In this document: positions 1 through 5,640 of the stretch, in pieces
Layout of the letters: each line of letters opens with the position of its first letter
Numbering within the stretch: the stretch's first letter is position 1
From: Planctomycetales bacterium
Lineage (GTDB): Bacteria; Planctomycetota; Planctomycetia; Gemmatales; Gemmataceae
Length of the DNA: 7,192 nt
Reading direction: 5' to 3'
Assembly: GCA_020054355.1 (NCBI GenBank)
Contig: JAGVLI010000760.1
Span: 1-7,192, forward strand
Program-made: the position numbers and the translations under genes
The notes under the pieces: generated by a model
Told to the model about the DNA's origin: nothing
Database searches by the model: none
What the model saw: the letters and a program-made list of their open reading frames with translations, nothing else

Positions 1-2
1 AA

Positions 3-662
3 CCGGAGCAACTGGCCGACGATTACGAAAACCTCTGGACGCAACAGCAAGGCCAGGAGCGCGAGTTTTTCGATCGCGTCCGCGACGACTTCAACCGCAG
101 CCAGCAGCCGCACTGCTTGCTCTACTTGCTGGCCCGCTGCGTCAAGGCCGCCGTCCGTTACAACGCCAGCGGCGAGTTCAACAACAGCCCGGACAATCGC
201 CGCGTGGGCATGCGACCCCCCGCCATGCGCCGCAACCTGGTGGCCACCTCCCGGCTGCTGTACGGCAAGACCGATGTGCAGTGCCGCGATTACCGCGACA
301 TCCTGAATGAAGCCCGGCCGGGCGACGTGGCCTATCTCGATCCGCCCTATCAGGGCGTGTCCGATTCGGCGAACCATCGCTATTGCCAGGGCATCCAGCG
401 CGACGACTTCGTGTCGGCGCTCGACGACCTGAATCGGCGTGGCATTCCCTATCTCGTCAGCTACGATGGCCGCACCGGCGACAAGGTCCACGGCCAGCCT
501 TTGCCCGCCGAGTTGAAACTGCGGAGAATCGAGTTGCCGGTCGGCCGTTCGTCGCAGGCCACGCTGCTCGGTAAGGACGAAACCACTGTGGAATCGCTGT
601 ATCTCTCCGAACAGCTGGCTGACTCCATTCCCGATTCATCGTTTCGCGCGGGACGACGATAG
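3..662 (+). CDS. DNA adenine-N6 methyltransferase, Dam/D12 class (5' truncated by window edge)
   Basis: This enzyme transfers a methyl group from S-adenosylmethionine to adenine N6 in a specific DNA site. The frame is open from base 3 to the TAG at 660-662 (219 visible codons). No Met occurs in the first 38 codons, so the true start lies left of the window; the TTG at 117 is internal. The catalytic motif IV reads YLDPPYQG, with DPPY at bases 339-350 (visible residues 113-116). Upstream, YNASGEFNNSPDNRRVG is the conserved block of D12-class enzymes of the DpnII/Dam type. The C-terminal GRSSQATLLGKDETTVESLYLS also matches that group. The AdoMet-binding motif I near the N-terminus is not in view. 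The site may be GATC, as for many relatives, but the sequence does not show this. It could be a solitary methylase or half of an R-M system that continues to the left. The class is confident; the role is not. Confidence 0.9.
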   Translation, partial: PEQLADDYENLWTQQQGQEREFFDRVRDDFNRSQQPHCLLYLLARCVKAAVRYNASGEFNNSPDNRRVGMRPPAMRRNLVATSRLLYGKTDVQCRDYRDILNEARPGDVAYLDPPYQGVSDSANHRYCQGIQRDDFVSALDDLNRRGIPYLVSYDGRTGDKVHGQPLPAELKLRRIELPVGRSSQATLLGKDETTVESLYLSEQLADSIPDSSFRAGRR

Positions 663-671
663 TGACCATGT

Positions 672-675
672 AGGA
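672..675 (+). promoter_or_regulatory. Ribosome binding site for the aldo/keto reductase
   Basis: AGGA lies 10 bases before the ATG at 686, in the short gap after the methyltransferase stop. It supports 686 as the start. The ATG at 675, in another frame, overlaps this motif and opens no recognisable protein. Confidence 0.5.
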
Positions 676-685
676 TGCCTATCGC

Positions 686-1717
686 ATGCGCTACCGCACC
701 CTCGGCAAGACCGGCCTGGAAGTCAGCGAACTCGCCTTCGGCAGCCTGTTCGCCTCGTCACTCGGACCGGGCTTCGAGGAAAGCCGACGGGCGGTCCACC
801 GCGCCATCGACCTCGGCATCAACTACTTCGATACCGCCCCCGCCTACGCCAACAGCGAGGAAGTCCTCGGCCGCATCCTGCGCGACGTGCGCGCCCCGCT
901 GGTGCTGTCCACCAAGCTCGGCGGCCGGCCGTTGCCGTTCGAGCCGCAAAACGCGAAACAACTGGTCGCTTCGGTGGAAGAAAGCCTGCGCTTGCTGCAT
1001 CGCGAAGTCATCGACGTGCTCTTCATCCACGAACCCGACCGGCCGTTGCAATACGCCTGGTGGACCGATCCGCACGCGGTGAGCGGTCCGGTTCTCGAAG
1101 TGCTCGACGACCTGAAGCGCCGCGGCCTGATCCGCTTCACTGGAGTCGGCGGCACCACGGTCACGGAAATGGCGCACCTGCTGCGCTCAGGCAAGTTCGA
1201 CGTGGTCCTGACTGCCTTCAACTACAGCGCGTTGTTCCGCGAAGCGACGCACGAAGTCCTGCCCGCCGCGAAAGAACACAACCTCGGCATCGTCCTCGGT
1301 TCGACGCTGCAACAAGGGGCACTGGGCCGGCGCTACGACGACGTGGTCCGCGCCAAACCGCTGTGGCTGGCGAAGGCCAGGCAGGAGCAATTCCTGGCCT
1401 TCTATCGCTTCCTGGATGAGCTGGGCATGCCCATCGTCGAGTTGTGCCTGCGCTTCGCGCTCTCGAACGCGGATGCCAGCACCGTGCTGATCGGCCCGAA
1501 GACCGCCGAGCAGGTCGAGCAATCCGTGGCGGCCTTGGCCAAGGGACCGCTCTCCGCCGATGTCCTTGCCGAGCTCGACCGCCTGGCCGCGCTGGTGCCG
1601 TTTCGTCCGTTCGAGGAACCGATGATCCTGCCCTTCAGCCAGCCGCACTCTTATCACGGGCCGGGCATGGCCAACCTGGGCGCGGGCGCGCCCGTCGGCA
1701 AGCTGCCCTCGGCCTAA
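686..1717 (+). CDS. Aldo/keto reductase family oxidoreductase
   Basis: This is a cytoplasmic NAD(P)H-dependent oxidoreductase with a TIM-barrel fold, interconverting aldehydes or ketones and alcohols. The substrate cannot be read from the sequence. At 343 residues it is full length for the L-galactose/D-threo-aldose dehydrogenase-like branch. It opens with the typical MRYRTLGKTGLEVSELAFGS. The catalytic tetrad is intact: Asp49 and Tyr54 (NYFDTAPAYANSE), Lys78 (LSTKLGG) and His115 (LFIHEPDR). GIVLGSTLQQGALG (residues 201-214) is the usual late barrel strand. STVLIGPKTAEQVEQSV (265-281) is the cofactor-phosphate-binding segment. The start is supported by AGGA 10 bases upstream. It begins 23 bases after the methyltransferase stop and could be read through from it, though no functional link is evident. 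Codon use is strongly GC-rich, unlike the R-M genes further right. The family call is firm; no specific gene name is justified. Confidence 0.93.
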   Translation: MRYRTLGKTGLEVSELAFGSLFASSLGPGFEESRRAVHRAIDLGINYFDTAPAYANSEEVLGRILRDVRAPLVLSTKLGGRPLPFEPQNAKQLVASVEESLRLLHREVIDVLFIHEPDRPLQYAWWTDPHAVSGPVLEVLDDLKRRGLIRFTGVGGTTVTEMAHLLRSGKFDVVLTAFNYSALFREATHEVLPAAKEHNLGIVLGSTLQQGALGRRYDDVVRAKPLWLAKARQEQFLAFYRFLDELGMPIVELCLRFALSNADASTVLIGPKTAEQVEQSVAALAKGPLSADVLAELDRLAALVPFRPFEEPMILPFSQPHSYHGPGMANLGAGAPVGKLPSA

Positions 1718-1796
1718 TTTTCCGCTCTGGTTAGAAATCGCATCGCGCGCCGTCATCTTCCGCGAGGCGTCGAGCGGTTGAAGCGAGGGACTCATC
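1718..1796. other. 79-base intergenic spacer
   Basis: This holds the leader of the next gene. I see no convincing terminator after the reductase: TTTT follows the stop, but only a 4-bp stem (GGCA/TGCC) precedes it. I see no clear promoter consensus either. Same-strand spacing is compatible with read-through from the reductase. Confidence 0.4.
1785..1789 (+). promoter_or_regulatory. Ribosome binding site for the exported protein
   Basis: GAGGG lies 7 bases upstream of the ATG at 1797, a good Shine-Dalgarno position. It fixes this start, which is immediately followed by a signal-peptide-like sequence. Confidence 0.6.
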
Positions 1797-2894
1797 ATGA
1801 ACGCACTGCGCTGGCTGGCCGTGGCCATGGGCTTGACTTTCCAGACGGGAAACGCCCTGGCCCAGGTGGAGGTCGCCGAGCCGAAGGAAGCGGCCAAGCC
1901 GCTGCGCGTGCTGATGTTCGCGGACGGCCCGACGCGCGAGTATCAATTGTGCCGTCGCCTGTTCATCACTCAGGTGGACAAGAAGCAGGTCGAACTGACC
2001 ATCTGCCTGCAAGCCGGCGACCCGACCGGCCCGCGCTCCCAGGACCTGCCGGCGGAGCGTTTGCCCAAGGATTTCCCCGCGAGCCTGGCCGGCTTCGATC
2101 TCATTCTCGCGTTCGATCCGGACTGGACCCGGCTGAGCGTCGCGCAACTTGCCCTGCTGGAACCGTGGGTCAAGCAAGGCGGCGGGCTGGTCGTCGTCGC
2201 CGGCCCGGTGAATACCGGCAAGCTGGCCCAGCCCGATTACCAGAAACCCTTGAAGCCGATCATCGACCTGTATCCGGTCGAAGTGGCTGCAGCGCAGCCA
2301 CCCGTGCAGGGCATCCGCATGCCCTGGAGGCTGACCTTCGCCGCCGGCGCTGCCGACATGAAGTTCCTGAGCTTCGACGACGGCCCGCAAGCGCTGGCAC
2401 ACTGGGATGCTTTCTTCTCCACGACCGCGCGCCGGGCCACGGACGAAGACCGTAAGAAGATCGCCGCCCTGATCGCCGCTCTTGACAGTCCGCGCTTCGA
2501 GGCGCGCGAGCAGGCGACCAAGGAGTTGGAGAAGATCGGCTTCAGCGCCCAGGCCGCGCTGGAAAAGGCCCTCGCGGACAAACCACCGCTGGAAGTCCGG
2601 ACCCGACTTGAACGTCTTCTGGGGTTGCTCGAACTGCCCGATTTCGGCCGAGGCTTCTACTCGTTCCATCCGGTGAAAAGGGTCAAGCCGACCGCTGCCG
2701 TGGTGGCCACTTTCAGCGATCCCGAGGCCCGCCTGCCCGACGGCAAGGAACATCCCTACCTCGTCAAGATGTCCCACGGCACGGGCAAAGTCGTCTACCT
2801 CGGCTCCGGCGAAACCTGGCGTCTGCGTCTTTTCAAGGAAGCCTATCACGAACGCTTCTGGGTGCAGCTGGGCCGCTACGCCGCCGGCAAGTAG
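1797..2894 (+). CDS. Exported planctomycete protein with glutamine-amidotransferase-like fold and inserted helical module
   Basis: The 365-residue product is of unknown function. Residues 1-22 form a signal peptide: a short Arg-containing n-region, a hydrophobic core, then NALA|Q as a likely signal peptidase I site, so the protein probably acts in the periplasm. Residues 36-140 look like a Rossmann/class I amidotransferase-type alpha/beta region, with PLRVLMFADGPTREYQ, FDLILAFDPDW and WVKQGGGLVVVAGP. There is no obvious catalytic Cys in the usual nucleophile-elbow position, so amidotransferase activity is not implied. Residues 287-365 (GFYSFHPVKRVKPTA, YLVKMSHGTGKVVYLGSGETWRLR, ERFWVQLGRY) match the tail of large planctomycete membrane proteins in which this fold follows a von Willebrand A domain. 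That domain is absent here. Between the two halves sits a helical insert (residues about 213-279). The gene converges on the R-M cassette with a 42-base gap. Confidence 0.8.
   Translation: MNALRWLAVAMGLTFQTGNALAQVEVAEPKEAAKPLRVLMFADGPTREYQLCRRLFITQVDKKQVELTICLQAGDPTGPRSQDLPAERLPKDFPASLAGFDLILAFDPDWTRLSVAQLALLEPWVKQGGGLVVVAGPVNTGKLAQPDYQKPLKPIIDLYPVEVAAAQPPVQGIRMPWRLTFAAGAADMKFLSFDDGPQALAHWDAFFSTTARRATDEDRKKIAALIAALDSPRFEAREQATKELEKIGFSAQAALEKALADKPPLEVRTRLERLLGLLELPDFGRGFYSFHPVKRVKPTAAVVATFSDPEARLPDGKEHPYLVKMSHGTGKVVYLGSGETWRLRLFKEAYHERFWVQLGRYAAGK
2433..2633 (+). other. Inserted helical (HEAT-like) module inside the exported protein
   Basis: Residues about 213-279 of the preceding gene form three or four charged amphipathic helices: KKIAALIAALDSPRFEAR, EQATKELEKIG, AQAALEKALADKPPLEVRTR and LERLLGLLE. 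From memory, this motif recurs in many otherwise unrelated Gemmata-like proteins, often next to WD40 or sigma-factor domains. Here it falls between a segment ending HWDAFFS and one starting GFYSFHPVKRVKP, which are normally close together in relatives. The reading frame is kept. No flanking direct repeat or terminal inverted repeat was seen. The boundaries are approximate. Confidence 0.6.
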
Positions 2895-2936
2895 CGTTGG
2901 CCTGCGAATGTGAAGACCGAGTTGCAACGGCTTCGA
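2895..2936. other. Convergent 42-base intergenic spacer
   Basis: This separates the stop codons of the exported protein (+) and the endonuclease (-). The only symmetry is the 8-base palindrome GTTGCAAC. No GC stem with a T-run is visible on either strand, so no terminator can be called. Confidence 0.4.
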
Positions 2937-4028
2937 TCATTTCCCTAGGATGGCCCGCAGCACCAGGTTGGCAAACGTCTTCTGCGTTCGGGCATTGGCC
3001 AGCAATTCGCCAAGCACGAAGGTATGGTCGAAGGGATTGCCCTGGCTAATGCGCGTCTGCAATTCGGGCGTCATGGCGCGCACGATGTACACGGTTTTCA
3101 CCCGCGCGTTGATGTTCTTGTCGTTCTCGAAGGATTTCATCGCCGCGCCCAGCCGTTCCAGCGCGCCGGCCTTGTCGTTGCCCGCCTTGACCTCCATCGC
3201 CACGATCGGCACATTCTTGGAATCGCGGAGTGAGATGTCGGGTTCACTGCCGAAGAGCAGATGATACCCGTCCTTGAGACGGATGCTCCGCATGTCGGCA
3301 ACGCGCGCCAGCAAGGCGGCATGGTCCTGCGCCCGATAACTCGTGGACGTGCTGTCGCGCCAGACGATCTGGACGATTTCGTCCCGCAAGTGCTCGATCA
3401 GAATGGTTCGGACTTGCGCGATGCCCTCCTCGCCGATGGCATTGTTCCACGACCCTTGAATGGTCGCGCCCGCCGCCGCGAACTGGTAGCCCGCGAACTG
3501 TTCGGCCTGCAAATCCGGCGTCGATTTGGCGATGACGGAAAGGATGCTGTTCAGCGCTTGCACGAGTTGGCGGATGCGCTGCTCCGCCACTTGCTCCACC
3601 CGTCCTTCTTCAATCCCCGCGACGCCGCCGCCGACGAGTGATCCCAGCCCCTTTTGCGAAATCAGGGCAATGGTGCGGTAGTAGAGCAGCAAACGTGGTT
3701 GCTCGGCAAGCACGCGCGGGTGACAGAAGAACAGCACGGGCGTAATCCGCAGATTCTCGATGCGTTCCCATGCTGCCAGGTCGATACCCAATGTTGGCAA
3801 ATTGTCCCACTCAAAACTGGCGGAGACTTGGACCAGTTTCCGCACCTCTTGGATGACGCGCCACAAGTCAAGTTCGCGAAGCTTGCGAACGAAGAACGTT
3901 GAGCGCAGGCTGTACTGCGCGAAATTGTCCGTTTCGACAAGCTGTCGGAGAAATGGATCAATTACCATGGGCGTGATGAGGCTATTGCCGAGGTTTGTTC
4001 CAGACGTACGCACACTTGCGGAGTTCAT
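2937..4028 (-). CDS. Type II restriction endonuclease, PD-(D/E)XK fold, XcyI-like
   Basis: This predicted nuclease (363 residues from the outer start) should cut DNA lacking the partner methylation. The catalytic PD-(D/E)XK motif is complete: SEPDISLRD (Asp264), then VAMEVKAG (Glu279 and Lys281). NDKAGALERLGAAMKSFE (284-301) follows; this block (EVK-G-D-AGALER-GAA-KSF) is what I recall from the XcyI/Cfr9I endonuclease family (CCCGGG cutters), and the length fits. The N-terminal half is helical with no recognised domain. The start is uncertain. ATG 4028 overlaps the methyltransferase end by 47 bases and has GGGAG 12 bases upstream. ATG 3968 (343 residues, MVIDPFLRQLVETDNF) begins 13 bases past the methyltransferase stop but has no Shine-Dalgarno sequence. 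Either arrangement implies co-transcription and probable coupling. GC content is lower than in the left flank. Nuclease and R-M role: high confidence. XcyI family: moderate. Recognition site: inference only. Confidence 0.8.
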   Translation of the reverse strand: MNSASVRTSGTNLGNSLITPMVIDPFLRQLVETDNFAQYSLRSTFFVRKLRELDLWRVIQEVRKLVQVSASFEWDNLPTLGIDLAAWERIENLRITPVLFFCHPRVLAEQPRLLLYYRTIALISQKGLGSLVGGGVAGIEEGRVEQVAEQRIRQLVQALNSILSVIAKSTPDLQAEQFAGYQFAAAGATIQGSWNNAIGEEGIAQVRTILIEHLRDEIVQIVWRDSTSTSYRAQDHAALLARVADMRSIRLKDGYHLLFGSEPDISLRDSKNVPIVAMEVKAGNDKAGALERLGAAMKSFENDKNINARVKTVYIVRAMTPELQTRISQGNPFDHTFVLGELLANARTQKTFANLVLRAILGK

Positions 4029-5424
4029 TGCGGCCGTGTGCTCCCATTTGCTGGCTGCTGTTTCCTTTGCCGCGTCCGAGCGTCCAGATGTGCTTCGTTT
4101 CTAGCCCAGCACTCGCAGCCATATCCGACAGGATCAGATCGACAGGAATCTCCTCGCCGCCGTACTGGACATTGTCGTTAATCATCACGACAGAGCCGCC
4201 GGGGCGCACAATCCGGGCAAACTCGAAAATGACCAAGGCCATCTCCAGGAAATAGTTTCGGATCATCCTGGGCACATTCGTGTTGTTCAGCAAGCCTTGG
4301 GCGTTCTTCGCTTCGAGCACGGCCAGCGTTTCTTGCAACGCGGCTTGCTGCTCGAAGGCGCGCATCGCTTCGGCAAATATCTGGCGTTTGCCGATGCCCT
4401 CGTAGAAAGTGCCCAACTCGTTCACCTTGGCGCGGTTCTCGACGGTGCAGGAGAGCAGCGCTTGCCTGAGTTCCTTCAGTTTGGCTTCATCGACATTCAG
4501 ATAGGCCAACTCGAGCGCATACGTTCGAGTGTAGTCATAGCGATTGCAATAGGGCGGGGACGTCAGTAAGACATCCACGCTGTTCACCGGTTGCATTGGC
4601 AGCATGGTCAAACAGGAACCCTGCGTGACGGTGGTCTTCCCTCGGGGAACCGCCGAACACAAGGGGAACTGTTGAGCGGCCGTGAGGTCGTCCGCCATAC
4701 GGCGCAATTGTTGTTCCAAGGCAGCTTTCAGCGAGAGAATGCGTCCCTTGTTGAACTCCTTGCCTCGCAGTTTTCTGGGTGCCCTCTCGTCCCAGCGCAA
4801 ATACTGGCCGTCCTTTCGTGTGAAACTCACGGACTCCAGCACGGCCAAGCACGCGAAGTCAAAAAGCAGACGAATGTTGGGCGTGCGGATGCGATCGCGC
4901 ACAAATGTTCGGAATCGAGCGATGTCGCGCTCCGTCGTTGTCGCGAATGCACCTTCGGTGATCGTCAAATGGCGGATGCGCAGCGCCGGGTCCTCATCGA
5001 CTTTCCAATCGCCGGCTTCAAAGAGGTCGAAGTATTCTTGGAACTCGCTAGGCTGGACTTCTTGGGCAGCAAGTCGTGCCTCGATCGCGCGAAGGCCAAC
5101 GGGTAAGAGCTCAATTCCAGTTGCGTCCAGTCCGCGTTCCCTGGCCCCGAACAACGCCGCGCCAGACCCGGCGAAGGGATCAAGCAGACAACCCGCATTC
5201 GGTGCAACCTTCGTGATTACATAATCGACCAGTTCCGCCGAGAAGCCTTCCTTGTACTTAAGCCATCGATAGAAAGGGGTGCTTCGATTGGACTGATAGC
5301 TGACCAGGGAGCGAGTCAAAACCGGATTGATCCTGATCCGAGGGCAGTATTTGTAGTACAGGGTGGTCCGCGATACGTTCTCCGTGCGGACAATTGACGA
5401 AGCGGGTGGCTGACGTCCAGGCAT
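3982..5424 (-). CDS. Site-specific DNA methyltransferase, SPPY type (probably cytosine-N4)
   Basis: This AdoMet-dependent methyltransferase would protect host sites from the overlapping downstream endonuclease. It has 480 residues from ATG 5424. Motif I is LLDPFAGSG (residues 80-88), followed by GIE (103-105), whose acidic residue would bind AdoMet ribose. The catalytic motif IV is TSPPYCNRYDYTR, with SPPY at 289-292; SPPY is typical of N4-cytosine enzymes, though some N6-adenine enzymes share it. RPGGSVVMINDN (about 407-418) fits a late core strand. The N-terminal NRSTPFYRWLKYKEGFS (46-62) recurs in this methyltransferase group. About 200 residues separate motifs I and IV, room for a target-recognition region. 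An in-frame TTG at 5439 would add five residues, but AAGGTGA sits 8 bases before ATG 5424, which decides the start. The TAG at 3984-3982 lies in or just before the endonuclease start. GC content is lower than in the left flank. Confidence 0.88.
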   Translation of the reverse strand: MPGRQPPASSIVRTENVSRTTLYYKYCPRIRINPVLTRSLVSYQSNRSTPFYRWLKYKEGFSAELVDYVITKVAPNAGCLLDPFAGSGAALFGARERGLDATGIELLPVGLRAIEARLAAQEVQPSEFQEYFDLFEAGDWKVDEDPALRIRHLTITEGAFATTTERDIARFRTFVRDRIRTPNIRLLFDFACLAVLESVSFTRKDGQYLRWDERAPRKLRGKEFNKGRILSLKAALEQQLRRMADDLTAAQQFPLCSAVPRGKTTVTQGSCLTMLPMQPVNSVDVLLTSPPYCNRYDYTRTYALELAYLNVDEAKLKELRQALLSCTVENRAKVNELGTFYEGIGKRQIFAEAMRAFEQQAALQETLAVLEAKNAQGLLNNTNVPRMIRNYFLEMALVIFEFARIVRPGGSVVMINDNVQYGGEEIPVDLILSDMAASAGLETKHIWTLGRGKGNSSQQMGAHGRNELRKCAYVWNKPRQ

Positions 5425-5429
5425 CGGAT

Positions 5430-5436
5430 TCACCTT
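5430..5436 (-). promoter_or_regulatory. Ribosome binding site that fixes the methyltransferase start
   Basis: On the minus strand AAGGTGA precedes ATG 5424 with 8 bases between AAGG and the ATG. The alternative TTG at 5439 lies upstream of this motif, so initiation at 5424 is preferred. Confidence 0.65.
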
Positions 5437-5522
5437 CAATTTTCAAGCGAGGGTAACATAAAATTAAGTCACCTGCAATGGACAAACATTCACATCCAAG
5501 GATTGGCGAGTGGGCCCCGAAT

Positions 5523-5541
5523 AGCTGCACGTACGCCAGCT
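5523..5541. repeat. Short inverted repeat AGCTG/CAGCT
   Basis: Five-base arms (5523-5527 and 5537-5541) are separated by nine bases within the divergent intergenic region. It could be an operator or chance; at this length chance is likely. Confidence 0.25.
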
Positions 5542-5607
5542 GAATTCATAAGTGCAATCTAATTAAGGACTTGCAAATATCTCCAGGCCGACTGACACTC
5601 ATTTCAC

Positions 5608-5626
5608 CAGCAGTGCTGCACCGCAG
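5608..5626 (+). repeat. Overlapping small palindromes at the helicase ribosome binding site
   Basis: CAGCA-G-TGCTG (5608-5618) overlaps CTGC-ACC-GCAG (5616-5626). The second ends on AGGA (5625-5628), the only Shine-Dalgarno-like motif before the helicase ATG (spacing 12). A weak hairpin could therefore touch initiation. The stems are too short to be sure. Confidence 0.25.
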
Positions 5627-5640
5627 GATATATTGACCGG

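Larger units (their letters stand above)
5425..5640. promoter_or_regulatory. Divergent intergenic region between methyltransferase and helicase
   Basis: These 216 bases are markedly AT-richer than the rest (38% GC at 5521-5580 by hand count) and must hold the start signals for both flanking genes if each has its own promoter. On the minus strand, TTGTCC (5485-5480) with 17 bases to TTTATG (5462-5457) is only a poor sigma-70-like pair. On the plus strand, TTGCAA (5571-5576) lacks a good partner. I call no precise promoter. No controller-protein gene of the type that regulates some R-M systems is present here. Confidence 0.35.

Noticed and set aside
117..119. TTG 117 as the start of the adenine methyltransferase
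   Set aside because: The frame is open to the window edge with protein-like sequence upstream, and the family needs an N-terminal motif I that is not present downstream of 117.
675..1082. Alternative plus-strand frame starting at ATG 675
   Set aside because: The product is a low-complexity Ser/Pro/Ala/Arg string inside the aldo/keto reductase, whose catalytic residues are all in the 686 frame.
1684..1693. Perfect palindrome GGGCGCGCCC near the end of the reductase gene as a terminator
   Set aside because: It lies in coding sequence, has no loop, and the T-run (1717-1721) is too far away; it is expected by chance at this GC content.
1731..2927. 398-codon open frame on the minus strand
   Set aside because: It is antisense to the exported protein, whose signal peptide, ribosome binding site and conserved tail show the real strand. 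No domain is recognisable in the antisense product.
5437..5439. TTG 5439 as the methyltransferase start
   Set aside because: A good Shine-Dalgarno sequence lies between it and ATG 5424, at correct spacing for the ATG only.
5258..5530. 90-codon minus-strand frame crossing the methyltransferase start
   Set aside because: More than half overlaps the methyltransferase in another frame, there is no recognised domain, and it does not resemble a helix-turn-helix controller protein.
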